Source of the DNA: UBA2396 sp038042175
GTDB lineage: Bacteria > Planctomycetota > Phycisphaerae > Phycisphaerales > UBA1924
Reading direction: 5' to 3'
Assembly (NCBI GenBank): GCA_964358855.1
Contig: CAYHQQ010000016.1
Coordinates: forward strand, 1-64,000
Length of the DNA: 64,000 nucleotides
Numbering within the stretch: the first letter of the stretch is position 1; each line of letters begins with the position of its first letter. Under the pieces are notes generated by a model, which worked only from the letters and a program-made list of their open reading frames with translations, searched no databases and was not told where the DNA came from. Made by a program: the position numbers and the translations under genes. This document shows positions 41,022-49,875 of the stretch, piece by piece.

Positions 41022-41252
41022 ATGAGCAGCATTGTGCAGATCTATGTCGCACTTCTGGACGAGGGCGTGGACACTTGGCGGCCGGTTCAGGCCGAGCCCG
41101 TGAGTGGCAACATCTATCGAATTGTCAGCCAGGAATTCGACCGTACTTGTGAGGCATGGCAATTTGAACCAGGCGAATTGGTTGTATGCGAAATGCGAGA
41201 CTCCAGTAGTGGGCGCATTCTGGCTGCGACGAGCAGGACCAGTCCCACTTGA
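41022..41252 (+). CDS. Conserved small hypothetical protein (76 aa)
   Basis: This 76-residue protein has a GGGAG Shine-Dalgarno 60 bp after the XRE gene. The pattern VQIYVALLDEGVDTWRPVQA, NIYRIVSQEF, then WQFEPGELVVCEMR is one I recognise from many bacterial genomes as a conserved uncharacterised small protein, predicted as a compact beta barrel. It is probably cytoplasmic. No function is known to me. A half-copy of palindromic repeat family A (CTCGCTGGCGCGTCGGCCTT, 41261-41280) begins 8 bp after its stop. Confidence 0.78.
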   Translation: MSSIVQIYVALLDEGVDTWRPVQAEPVSGNIYRIVSQEFDRTCEAWQFEPGELVVCEMRDSSSGRILAATSRTSPT

Positions 41253-41338
41253 TGCCAACTCTCGCTGGCGCGTCGGCCTTTGAATCTCGGTGCTTCCTCG
41301 GGCTCGCCCCGGGCTCTCGGCGCGCGAACAATGACTCC

Positions 41339-42223
41339 ATGGATGTGATCTCCCGCGTCAAACATCCGGCCGTCGCGCTCGAGACAACGCTCCTGCTCCA
41401 CGGCGTGCCCCGCGCCGAGAGCCTGCCGCTGGCGGCGGACCTTTGCCGGCTTGTGGCGGCCCAGGGCTCGCACGCCGCGGTGGTGGGGGTGGTCAACGGA
41501 AAGCCGACCGTCGGGCTCACAAGCGACGAGCTCGCCGAGCTCCTGGGCGCCGCCAAGGTCGAGAAGTGCAACACGGCCAACCTGGGCGTGGTGCTCCATC
41601 GCGGGTGCCACGCCGCAACCACCGTGAGCACCACCATGGAGCTGGCGGCCGCCGCGGGCGTCAAGGTCTTTGCCACTGGCGGGCTCGGAGGCGTGCACCG
41701 AGGCTACGGGACGCAGCTGGATATCTCGGCGGATCTGGCCGCGTTTACGAGGTTTCCCGTCGCGGTGGTGACCAGCGGGGTCAAGAGTCTGCTCGATGTC
41801 GAGGCAACCCGCGAGGCCTTTGAGACCCTGGGTGTGACGGTGGTTGGCTATCGCACCGAGCGTTTCCCGGCGTTCTATCTCCGCGAGAGCGAGGCCGACG
41901 TCGATGCCACCTTCGACGACGCGGGTGATCTCGCGCGATTTGTCGTGCGGGAGATGGAGCGGACGGGGCGGGGCGTGGTGGTGTGCAACCCGATCCCCAA
42001 GCATGATGAGATCGACCGGCGGAGCTGGGACCGCTGGCTCGCGCTGGCGACAGCGCCCGAGCCGGGTGACCGTGGGCACGCCGGGCGGGACCTGACCCCG
42101 GCGACTTTGGGACGCCTGCACGAGCTGTCCAGCGGCGCGACGCTGCGGGCGAATATGGCGCTCGTGCGTTCCAACGCGTCGCTGGCGGGTCTGATCGCGT
42201 CCAAGGCCCAGCTGCGTTCGTGA
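41339..42223 (+). CDS. psuG: Pseudouridine-5'-phosphate glycosidase
   Basis: PsuG cleaves the C-C glycosidic bond of pseudouridine 5'-phosphate to uracil and ribose 5-phosphate. The 294-residue protein (start MDVISRVKHPAVALETTLLL) shows the family landmarks ETTLLLHG, AVVGVVNGKPTVGLTSDELA, KCNTANLGVVLHRGCHAATT with the expected Asn/His region, VSTTMELAAAAGVKVFATGG, GGVHRG and SGVKSLLDVEATREAFETLG. The usual lysine of KVS/KCN is Lys in VEKCNTANL. The companion kinase PsuK is not adjacent. Residues from an upstream in-frame ATG (41249) are repeat-derived and less likely. Confidence 0.93.
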   Translation: MDVISRVKHPAVALETTLLLHGVPRAESLPLAADLCRLVAAQGSHAAVVGVVNGKPTVGLTSDELAELLGAAKVEKCNTANLGVVLHRGCHAATTVSTTMELAAAAGVKVFATGGLGGVHRGYGTQLDISADLAAFTRFPVAVVTSGVKSLLDVEATREAFETLGVTVVGYRTERFPAFYLRESEADVDATFDDAGDLARFVVREMERTGRGVVVCNPIPKHDEIDRRSWDRWLALATAPEPGDRGHAGRDLTPATLGRLHELSSGATLRANMALVRSNASLAGLIASKAQLRS

Positions 42224-42551
42224 TGTTATCGGTCTATGGATGGGTCGTTCGCCGGTGCTTCACCAAATCTTTGCCGGCGGGGGAATGCGATGGGCGTTGC
42301 CCGGGATCGACTTTCTGATACCATCCATTTCCACCGTAAGGATGCGGCTCGGCGCGAGTTGGGAAGCCATCTTCGCTGAGGCAGAGGGTTCAGAGAGGTT
42401 CAAAAAAGTGCTCGGATGTTTGGTCGCCGGCGAGATGGCGGGGTGTCCCCGCCGGATCTGTTCGGGGGCGAGGGCTGCGTCCCTACGTTCCGCTCGTGCG
42501 GCGTGTAGGCGGAGCGTGTGAAGAGGTTCTGGTCACGACGAAAGGATTGCC
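42224..42551. other. 328-bp intergenic region
   Basis: A 7-bp stem GGCGGGG-TGT-CCCCGCC lies at 42437-42453 and resembles a dispersed hairpin repeat. AAAGGA at about 42539 serves as Shine-Dalgarno of the next gene. A 93-codon frame (42240-42521) has no protein-like features. I see no clear promoter. Confidence 0.5.
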
Positions 42552-44894
42552 ATGAAGAAGAATGCTTGTGTGCTCGGGATGGTCGCGGTGGCGGGGCTCG
42601 CGCTCCCGGCGATGGCGCAGGACAGCGTGTCGAACACCCCGGGCCTGCCCGGTGATGCGATCGCGGTGGACGTGGCCGGTGCGCCCAACCAGAAGTCCGC
42701 GTATGTCGTGGACCTGGTGCCGCTGTTCACCTCCTGGAACACCAAGTTCGGCATCGCCCCGATCATCAAGGGCTCGACGGTCACCGGTGCCTATCGCGGC
42801 AGCGCCCACCCCAGCGGCACGTTTTTCAACGCTCAGCTCAGCGCCCAGAGCATCAGCCAGACCCTGGGACGCAACGTCCCCTACGCCTCGAGCCTCTACC
42901 GCCACTGGAATGACGACGCCGGCCAGGGCAGCGGCATCAACCCCGAGCAGAACGCCCCGACCAACGTGACCGAGCCCTCGGGCCTCTCAAATCAGTTCGG
43001 CGTCGTCTTTGCTGACTTCGGCACCACTCCGGCCGCCACCAGCGCCAGCACGGTCATTTCGGGCCTGGTGAACTACAACCCCAACGACCCCGGGCGCCTC
43101 TGGGTCACCCGCGTGGTGTCCGCCGGCAACTTCCTCACCGGCCAGGGCGACCGCAGCCAGTTCGGCATTGGCGCCATCGACAGCCACGGCAACACGTACA
43201 TCCGGGCCGACTCGTTCAACTCGACCCACGCCAACAAGATCACCGGCAACAACTACTTCCGCGTCCGCGCCGATCAGAACGGCGCCTTCGCGGGCCGGGA
43301 CCCGGCCATGCTCAACGTGATCGACATCGCCGGCGGGTCCGACGCGCCCGCGACCGATTGGATCGTCAGGCTCCACGCGACCTCACACAACACGCCCAAC
43401 GGCATCCCCTCCGAGCTCACGACCAGCCCGCGCGGCGCGGTCATCGGCTCGAACTTCAACCGCAACTACGTCTATGAGTCGACTCCGCTCACGCCCCTTG
43501 AGACCACCACCCACCGTCCCGGCACGGGCGACCATCGCGGAGGCGTCGGCTTCTCGCCCCTCAAGCTCCGCGGCCTCGCCACCGTCGGGACCGCCGCCAT
43601 GATCACCAAGACCAGCCTGGTGATCGCCAACGGGCAGCCCACCGATGCCATCAGCATGTGGGGCGTCGACGGCGTCGGGCTTCCCGTCAACCCCGTCACA
43701 ATCCAGCTTCCCCGGGCCGTGACGACCACGCTCCCCGATCCCGCCGCGTACACAACCGCCCCGCAGCAGTACGACTGGGATCTGGGCAACGGCACGAGCG
43801 TGGGCGATTTCCGGCACTACAGCAGCCAGGTCTTCGCACGCGGCGGAAACGGGCAGGTCGCCATCGGCCGCGACCAGGCAGGTCGCGGGCTTCTGGCCGC
43901 CGAGGTCAGCGGCGGGCAGTCGATGACCGCGGGCGTTCCCCCGGTTCCCACCGACGACAGCGGCCACAACGCCATCGCGGTCTACCGCTTTGATCCCGCC
44001 AACGCCGCGGGCGGCTCCTGGATCGTCGCCGCATGGACCAATCCCGCTGGCTCGTTTACGGGCGCCTCGGGCAAGGAGATCTACGGCGACAACGGCAACG
44101 ACGGCATCCCGTTCTCGGCCGACGCGGGCGAGTTCGATGGCGTCGTTGATCTCAACCCGCTGAGCCCGACGTACGACGGCCCCATCGGGCGTCTGTGCTG
44201 GGCCGCCGAGCGTACGGGCGGGTCGATCATCGGGCCTTCGATCTCGGCCCCGACCTTCGACTCGGTCGGCAACATCTACTTCCTGGCGACCGCCGCGCTC
44301 TACAAGAGCACAGGCATCGACTACGACAACGTGCTGATCCGGGCGATCTATGACCCCACCACGTTCTCCTACAAGCTCGATCTCATGCTCGAGCTGGGCA
44401 AGACCTTCCTGGGCGCCAACTCGGGGCTCCGGTACCAGATGCAGTTCATGTCGGTCTCCACTTCGGGAAGCCGTCCGACCTCGGCGAGCATCTGGTCCGA
44501 CAACGCGACGGGCCAGGCCTGGAACGACATGGATCCCACCACGCTCGACATCCAGGACCCGCGCACGCTGGGCGGGCTGGTGCTCTCGGCGTCGATCGTC
44601 TATGACCGCAACAACGACGGACTCTTCGAGAACCCGGCGTCGACGGGCGGCAACCCCGCCAGCCCCGATCAGCAGTACAACGCTCTGATGTACATCGGCT
44701 ACATGGGCTCGGCGCCCCAGGGCTGCCCGGCCGACTTCGATGGTGACGGCACCGTCGACTTCTTCGATTACGACGCCTTCGTCATCTGCTTCGAGGACCC
44801 CGATTGCACCCAGGCCGACTTCGACGGCGACGGCACCGTCGACTTCTTCGACTACGACGCCTTCGTGGTCGCGTTCGAGACCCCCTGCCCATAA
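42552..44894 (+). CDS. Large secreted protein with two dockerin-like EF-hand motifs
   Basis: The 780-residue protein has a Sec signal (MKKNACVLGMVAVAGLALPA, cleavage after AMA). The long body is Asn/Gly/Thr-rich without membrane segments; segments such as NNYFRVRADQNGAFAGRDPA and DATSMWGVDG-like loops suggest a beta-propeller or beta-sandwich, but I do not recognise it. The C-terminal 65 residues contain two copies of ADFDGDGTVDFFDYDAFV with Asp ligands spaced as in type I dockerin/EF-hand loops, each followed by a Cys/Phe-Glu motif (CFEDPDC, AFETPCP). This tail type is characteristic of Phycisphaerae secreted proteins. A strong terminator follows, and the next gene carries the same tail. Confidence 0.82.
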   Translation: MKKNACVLGMVAVAGLALPAMAQDSVSNTPGLPGDAIAVDVAGAPNQKSAYVVDLVPLFTSWNTKFGIAPIIKGSTVTGAYRGSAHPSGTFFNAQLSAQSISQTLGRNVPYASSLYRHWNDDAGQGSGINPEQNAPTNVTEPSGLSNQFGVVFADFGTTPAATSASTVISGLVNYNPNDPGRLWVTRVVSAGNFLTGQGDRSQFGIGAIDSHGNTYIRADSFNSTHANKITGNNYFRVRADQNGAFAGRDPAMLNVIDIAGGSDAPATDWIVRLHATSHNTPNGIPSELTTSPRGAVIGSNFNRNYVYESTPLTPLETTTHRPGTGDHRGGVGFSPLKLRGLATVGTAAMITKTSLVIANGQPTDAISMWGVDGVGLPVNPVTIQLPRAVTTTLPDPAAYTTAPQQYDWDLGNGTSVGDFRHYSSQVFARGGNGQVAIGRDQAGRGLLAAEVSGGQSMTAGVPPVPTDDSGHNAIAVYRFDPANAAGGSWIVAAWTNPAGSFTGASGKEIYGDNGNDGIPFSADAGEFDGVVDLNPLSPTYDGPIGRLCWAAERTGGSIIGPSISAPTFDSVGNIYFLATAALYKSTGIDYDNVLIRAIYDPTTFSYKLDLMLELGKTFLGANSGLRYQMQFMSVSTSGSRPTSASIWSDNATGQAWNDMDPTTLDIQDPRTLGGLVLSASIVYDRNNDGLFENPASTGGNPASPDQQYNALMYIGYMGSAPQGCPADFDGDGTVDFFDYDAFVICFEDPDCTQADFDGDGTVDFFDYDAFVVAFETPCP

Positions 44895-44922
44895 CCATCG
44901 GGCCACGCTCACGCCAAAGACT

Positions 44923-44948
44923 CCCCCGGGCCCTGCCCGGGGGTTTTT
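44923..44948 (+). terminator. Rho-independent terminator
   Basis: CCCCCGGG (44923-44930), loop CCCTG, CCCGGGGG (44936-44943), then TTTTT, 29 bp past the stop codon of the large secreted protein. Confidence 0.95.
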
Positions 44949-45048
44949 CTTTGGTCGATGGCACTATCAATAGATCGGGCAAGGGTTTATACTCCCGATC
45001 GACCGCCGCGTGGCGTCTCACGTGCGGGACCGGTCCTGGAGACCTGAG

Positions 45049-46692
45049 ATGATCTGTCGCCAACTCGTGCTCGCCGCTCTTTGCGCACCCGCGGCGCTGG
45101 TCCACGCCCAGTGGAGCCCCGCGACGGGGCAGTGGGGTAAGACCGAGACGCGCGACGTCCGCGTGATGGCGTGGAACATCAGAGACGGGCTCTGCTCGAC
45201 CAACCTCAAGCTCGAGGGCGCCAACAACTGGTGCTGTCTCGCCCGCGTCGTCGCGGCCATGAAGCCCGACGTCCTCATCCTCGAGGAGTGTGCCGACAAC
45301 TCGGGCAACGGCACGGGCGCGAGCGTCGACAGCGTTGCCAATCTGCTCACGACTCTCTCGCTCTTCCAGAACGGCGGGACCGATCCGTTCCGCGGCGGGG
45401 CGGTCACCGCGTACATCAAAAAGTACGCACCCTCGTTCGATCTGCCGTACGTGTGGGTTTCGGGAAACACCGACGGGTTCAATCGCAACGTCATCATGAG
45501 CCGGTTCCCTTTCGGCGATCTCAACGGGGACACCAAGTCCAACTACGACCAGTTCCTCACGCAGGCGGACCTGTACTCGCCCGGCGGGGGCACGGGCATC
45601 CGCGGCTGGACCGTGGGTGAGATCAATCTGCCCGAGGCGAGCTATCGCGGCGACATGGTCATCGGATGCTCGCACCTCAAGTCGGGCGGGACCGCGTCGG
45701 ACTACTCCGACCGCCTGGCCGCCTCGCAGAACATCGCGTACATCATCGACTACTGGTACAACGGCGGGGGCAGCGGGGTTCCGGATCCGCGCAACAAGGT
45801 CATCGAGGCTCCCGTCGCCACGCGCATCCTCGACCCGTACACCCCGGTGATCTGGGGCGGCGACCTCAACGAGGACGAGAACTCCAACGGGCGTGACGGA
45901 CCGGCGCTCTGGACGACCCGCGCCGCCTCGACCAGCGGCGACGGCACCGATCGCGACCGCACCGACAGCACCTACGACGACGCACGCGACCCGCTCAACG
46001 CCAGCGGCGCCAATCGCAACACGCAGGGGTCCAGCAAGCTCGACTACATCTGCTGGCAGGACTCCATCGCCACGCTCCGCCGGTCGTATGTCTACTCGGC
46101 CGCCAGCGGCGGGCCGCCGGCTTATCCGCCCGAGATCATCGGTCTTCCCACGCCCGGGCTGGCGACGTCGCTCGCGTCGGATCACAAGCCCGTCATCGCC
46201 GATTTCATCCTGCCCGCACCGCCGCCCCCCGGCCCGTTCTCGCTGCTCTCCCCCGCCGACGGGAGCTCGGATCAATCCTTGACCCCCACGCTCAGTTGGT
46301 CGATCTCGACGGGCGCCACCTCGTACTGGCTGCTGGTCGCCGACAATCCCGCGTTCGGCGCGCCCCTGCTGTCGGTCCCGGGGCTGACGAATACGTCGTT
46401 CTCGGTTCCCGCGGGCGTGCTCGCCCACTGCGTCCCGTACTACTGGAAGGTGGTCGCGGGCAACGCGTTTGGGTCGGTCGCGTCGACGCCGGCACTTGCC
46501 TCGTTCACCACGATCTCGGCCGCCGATTTCAACAGCGACGGGGCCGTCGACTTCTTTGACTACGACGAGTTTGTCACGTGCTTCGAGGGCGGGGCGTGTC
46601 CGCCGGGCACCACCGCCGACTTCGATGGCGACGGCACGGCCGACTTCTTCGACTACGACAGCTTCGTGGTTGCGTTTGAGACCCCGTGCTGA
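45049..46692 (+). CDS. Secreted endonuclease/exonuclease/phosphatase protein with dockerin-like tail
   Basis: From ATG 45049 (MICRQLVLAALCAPAALVHA, signal peptide) the product has 547 residues. The EEP fold is marked by VRVMAWNIRDGLC, PDVLILEECADN (metal Glu), NRNVIMSRFP, IGCSHLKSGG, VIWGGDLNEDE (Asp-Asn pair) and ASDHKPVIADF (catalytic His at the end), covering nuclease or phosphodiesterase residues. Next comes a fibronectin-III-like domain (PFSLLSPADGSSDQSLTPTL, SWSISTGATSYWLLVADNP). The C-terminus has two EF-hand/dockerin-like motifs (DFNSDGAVDFFDYDEFV, DFDGDGTADFFDYDSFV) like the preceding protein. It is probably an extracellular nuclease or lipid phosphodiesterase. Confidence 0.88.
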   Translation: MICRQLVLAALCAPAALVHAQWSPATGQWGKTETRDVRVMAWNIRDGLCSTNLKLEGANNWCCLARVVAAMKPDVLILEECADNSGNGTGASVDSVANLLTTLSLFQNGGTDPFRGGAVTAYIKKYAPSFDLPYVWVSGNTDGFNRNVIMSRFPFGDLNGDTKSNYDQFLTQADLYSPGGGTGIRGWTVGEINLPEASYRGDMVIGCSHLKSGGTASDYSDRLAASQNIAYIIDYWYNGGGSGVPDPRNKVIEAPVATRILDPYTPVIWGGDLNEDENSNGRDGPALWTTRAASTSGDGTDRDRTDSTYDDARDPLNASGANRNTQGSSKLDYICWQDSIATLRRSYVYSAASGGPPAYPPEIIGLPTPGLATSLASDHKPVIADFILPAPPPPGPFSLLSPADGSSDQSLTPTLSWSISTGATSYWLLVADNPAFGAPLLSVPGLTNTSFSVPAGVLAHCVPYYWKVVAGNAFGSVASTPALASFTTISAADFNSDGAVDFFDYDEFVTCFEGGACPPGTTADFDGDGTADFFDYDSFVVAFETPC

Positions 46693-46720
46693 GCGCATGA
46701 GCGGCTGGGCGGCGCGTTCT

Positions 46721-47791
46721 TCACTTGGCGAACAGGAACGCACAAGGGCGAGTCTGTGCCTGACCGCCCGAGTGGACGACGTGCTCGTAGCCCTCGTGCA
46801 TCGAGGCCGAGCCGGTCTGGCCGTCCTTGCGCAGGGCGTAGAGCGTGACGTTGAAGTTGGGGATGCCCTTGGCGGTGAGGTGGCGGCGTTCGCGCGTGCG
46901 GTCGGCGATGCGTTTGAGCGTGAAGAGGCAGGCGGCCTCGGGCGTGTCGCCGTTCTCCATGCGTGAGACGACCAGCGACGCGCCGCAGACCTGCATCACC
47001 GCCTCGCCGCGACCGGTGGCGCCGGCGGAGCCGATGGCGTTGTCGGTGTAGAGGCCGGCGCCAACGATGGGCGTGTCGCCCACGCGACCGGCGATCTTGT
47101 ACGAGAGGCCCGAGGTGCTGGTGATGCTGGCGAGGTTGCCCGCGACATCCAGCGCCGAGAGGTGGATCGTGCCGTAGGTGAACGGGACCTTGGGCGCGGT
47201 CGATGAATTGCCCGGCGCGGGGGTGGGGGCGGGAGGGGGAGTGGGGGTGGCGCCGGGCACGGCGACGTTCTTCGCGGGGTCCACATTGCCGGCCCACAGC
47301 GCCTGGCCGAACGTGCTGCCGGCGTCGCCCGCGAGTTCGTCCGCGCTGAGCCAGCCGTCCTTGGTCGAGAGCGTGGCCTTCCAATCGAGCCACGCGCGAC
47401 GGGCCTTGTCGGTGAGGAGTTGTTCTTCGGGGAATCCAAGAGCTCGCGCGAAGCGTGCGGCGCCCTCGCCCACGAGCAGCGTGTGATCGGTACGGCGAAG
47501 GACCTCCAGGGCCAATCGCGAGACGTGCCTGAAGCCGCGGACGCCGGCGACGCCGCCCGCGCGGTGGCGCGGGCCGTCCATGATGGCGGCGTCGAGCTCG
47601 ACGATCCCGTCCTCGTTGGGCAGGCCGCCGTAGCCGACGGAGAGTTCTTCGGGGTCGTCTTCGACGAGGCTGATGCCGGCGACCAGGGCGTCCAGGAGCG
47701 CCTCGCCGCGGGCGAGGCCCTGGGCGGCCCGCGTGACGGCGGGTGCGCCGTTCCAGCTGGAGATCATCACGGGAGGGGTCGTGGCGCTCAT
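46721..47791 (-). CDS. Glycosylasparaginase-type N4-GlcNAc-asparaginase
   Basis: The 356-residue Ntn-hydrolase has the aspartylglucosaminidase pattern: ISSWNGAPAVTRAAQGLARG, LVEDDPEELSVGYGGLPNED, LDAAIMDGPRHRAGGVAGVR at the N-terminal chain, then TYGTIHLSALDVAGNLASIT where the Thr of GTIH is the autoprocessing nucleophile (the usual HDTIG here reads YGTIH), and SGLSYKIAGRVGDTPIVGAG with ATGRGE. Family enzymes remove N-linked GlcNAc-Asn. No signal peptide is seen, so it may act in the cytoplasm. A Pro/Thr/Ala-rich linker (GATPTPPPAPTPAPG) precedes the cleavage site by about 15 residues and is unusual. Confidence 0.88.
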   Translation of the reverse strand: MSATTPPVMISSWNGAPAVTRAAQGLARGEALLDALVAGISLVEDDPEELSVGYGGLPNEDGIVELDAAIMDGPRHRAGGVAGVRGFRHVSRLALEVLRRTDHTLLVGEGAARFARALGFPEEQLLTDKARRAWLDWKATLSTKDGWLSADELAGDAGSTFGQALWAGNVDPAKNVAVPGATPTPPPAPTPAPGNSSTAPKVPFTYGTIHLSALDVAGNLASITSTSGLSYKIAGRVGDTPIVGAGLYTDNAIGSAGATGRGEAVMQVCGASLVVSRMENGDTPEAACLFTLKRIADRTRERRHLTAKGIPNFNVTLYALRKDGQTGSASMHEGYEHVVHSGGQAQTRPCAFLFAK

Positions 47792-47885
47792 GGAAGAGTG
47801 TTCGCGGCTCGGCGGCGCAAGTCGCGTCGAACGTCACAAACAATCCATGAGACGGCCGATCGATGGTTTGCCAACGGGACCGGGC

Positions 47886-49691
47886 TTACTTGCCCGCGGG
47901 AGGCGTCGCCTCGGGCTTGGGCTGGGACTTGGCGTTGGCTTTGGCGACCTCTTCGAGGCGCCCGAAGTACTTCCGCACGGTTGCTCGGAGTTCGGGCGGG
48001 ACCTCGCCATTGCTCAGCGCCTCGGCGGCGTTCTTCTTGCTCGCCTCGACCGCCTCGGTGAACTCGGCGACCGACTCGCCCACCATCTGCTCGCCCTTGA
48101 TGTACTGCTTGCCGATGATGGGGCCCTTGCCGGCCTTGACTTTCAGCTTGGCCTGCTCGGTGTTGAAATCGGTGGGGGTTGAGCCGCTTCGGTCGCCCTG
48201 GCCCTTGCCGGGCCCGCCGCCCTTGCCGTTGCTGCCGAACTTGTTGCTGTCGCCTTCCTTCCAATCGCCTTCCTGCTGGTTCCAGGCCAGTCCCATGGGT
48301 CCGCTCTTGTTGCCATCGCCATCGCACGAGCCGCCCATGCACTCGCCCAAGGCGGCCATTTGCGACTGGCACTCGGACATGGCGGCGCTGAGCGCCTGAG
48401 CCTGCTGCTGCATCATCTCGGCCTCGGAGAGCTGCGAACCCAGCTCGGACATCGAGGCGTTCTCGCCCTGCGAGTCGCCCGATTCCATGCTGCCCGAGCA
48501 CTCGGACATCTTCTGGCCCATCTGGGCGCCGTTCTTGGAGGCGTTGGCCTTGGCGGTCAGCTGCTTGGCGAGCTGCTGCTTCTGTTCAGGGGACAGGCCC
48601 TTGAGGGCCTCGAGCGCCTTGGCGATCATCGCGGGATTGGCCGCGAGCTGCTTGGCCATCTCGGCGGCCTGCTTGGAGTCCATGCCGGCCTGCTCCATCG
48701 CCTTGGCGATGTCCTTGGCGGCGTCGGCGTTCTGCTTGAGCTGCTCGCCCAGCTTGCCCATCGCCTCAGCGATCTTCTTCTTCTCTTCGGGGGAGAGGTT
48801 CTTGTCGCCCAGCTTGGCCTTGAGTTCGTCCAAGGCCTTGCTCGCCTTGGCGAAGTCGCCCTTAGCCAGGTTCTTGTAGAGCTCGTTGAGCTCCGAGCCG
48901 CCCGGGTGCTTGAGCTGCGCCATCATCTCCTTCATGGCGTCGAGCTGCATCCCCTTCTCGCCCTTGGCCATCCCCGCGAGCTTCTCGTTGAGGTCCGTCA
49001 GACGCTTCATCTCGGCGGTGCGGATCGCCTCGGGCTTGACAGCTCCCGGGGGCTGGAGTTCTTCGGGCTTGGTCTGGTCGCCCAGCTCCTTCTTGAGCTC
49101 GGGATCGATCTTGGCGAGCACCTTGTCGAGCTCGGCCTGCTTTTCCTTGATGTCCTGCTTCACCGCGATGACCTGATCCTGGCGTGTCTTCTCTTCTTCC
49201 TTCTTGGCCTTGTTGCCAAGAGCGTCGAAGACGGGAAGGGTCCACGCGATGGCCAGCACCATGGCGGCAGCCATGGGCCAGTACCAGCGCTTGGGCATCT
49301 CGATGGGGATCGCGCGATTCACGTCGACACCGATCGCCTTGGCACGAGCGGTCTCAACGACCAGCTTCGACCACGACTCCTTGGGCTCGCCGATGGAAAG
49401 GGCCGTCGAGAGCGATTCACGAAGCTGCGCCCGCTCGTCGAGCACGCGGGCGGCCTTGGGCGTCCTGGCCCGAGTGGCGAACGACCAGGAGAGCGAGCCC
49501 GCGGCCACGATGCCGCCGGCCACCTGCATCACCATGTTCCACTGGAGCGAGAGCGCAAAGACCTGCTGCACGGTCCGGAGCACGGCCATGACGGCCAGCG
49601 CGAGCGTGAGGGCGATGAGCACCGATCGGATGAGCTCGATCAGGAAGAGCCTGCGACCAGCTCGCTGAACCGCACGAAGAATCTCGTTCAT
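47886..49691 (-). CDS. Coiled-coil membrane protein, DUF4175-like
   Basis: From ATG 49691 (MNEILRAVQRAGRRLFLIEL) the product has 601 residues. Two or three membrane helices lie at about 17-75 (LIRSVLIALTLALAVMAVLR; MVMQVAGGIVAAGSLSWSFA), with another at about 135 (WYWPMAAAMVLAIAWTLPVF). The rest is a very long Lys/Glu/Ala/Gln/Met-rich helical region (AKKEEEKTRQDQVIAVKQDI, KNLSPEEKKKIAEAMGKLGE), then a Gly/Ser/Cys segment (GECMGGSCDGDGNKSGPMGL) and a final conserved-looking domain ending KYFGRLEEVAKANAK. This resembles the large planctomycete proteins near MoxR/DUF58 genes, but those partners are absent. Function unknown. Confidence 0.72.
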   Translation of the reverse strand: MNEILRAVQRAGRRLFLIELIRSVLIALTLALAVMAVLRTVQQVFALSLQWNMVMQVAGGIVAAGSLSWSFATRARTPKAARVLDERAQLRESLSTALSIGEPKESWSKLVVETARAKAIGVDVNRAIPIEMPKRWYWPMAAAMVLAIAWTLPVFDALGNKAKKEEEKTRQDQVIAVKQDIKEKQAELDKVLAKIDPELKKELGDQTKPEELQPPGAVKPEAIRTAEMKRLTDLNEKLAGMAKGEKGMQLDAMKEMMAQLKHPGGSELNELYKNLAKGDFAKASKALDELKAKLGDKNLSPEEKKKIAEAMGKLGEQLKQNADAAKDIAKAMEQAGMDSKQAAEMAKQLAANPAMIAKALEALKGLSPEQKQQLAKQLTAKANASKNGAQMGQKMSECSGSMESGDSQGENASMSELGSQLSEAEMMQQQAQALSAAMSECQSQMAALGECMGGSCDGDGNKSGPMGLAWNQQEGDWKEGDSNKFGSNGKGGGPGKGQGDRSGSTPTDFNTEQAKLKVKAGKGPIIGKQYIKGEQMVGESVAEFTEAVEASKKNAAEALSNGEVPPELRATVRKYFGRLEEVAKANAKSQPKPEATPPAGK

Positions 49692-49875
49692 GGAATCGCT
49701 CCGCTTGGATTTCCTGCTGCCCGATCGCTCGGATCCCGCCCCAAACCCCACCCGGCCCTCACCCGACCCCTCATCATACCGTACGAACCCAAGCCGGGTG
49801 CATGTTCTTGCCATCTGCATCGGCCGATCTTGAGCGTGGGATACGAGAATCGGGTTCACCCAAGGCCGCCTTCGA

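Noticed and set aside
42240..42521. 93-codon frame upstream of the large secreted protein
   Set aside because: No ribosome-binding site, composition not protein-like, and it overlaps a hairpin repeat.
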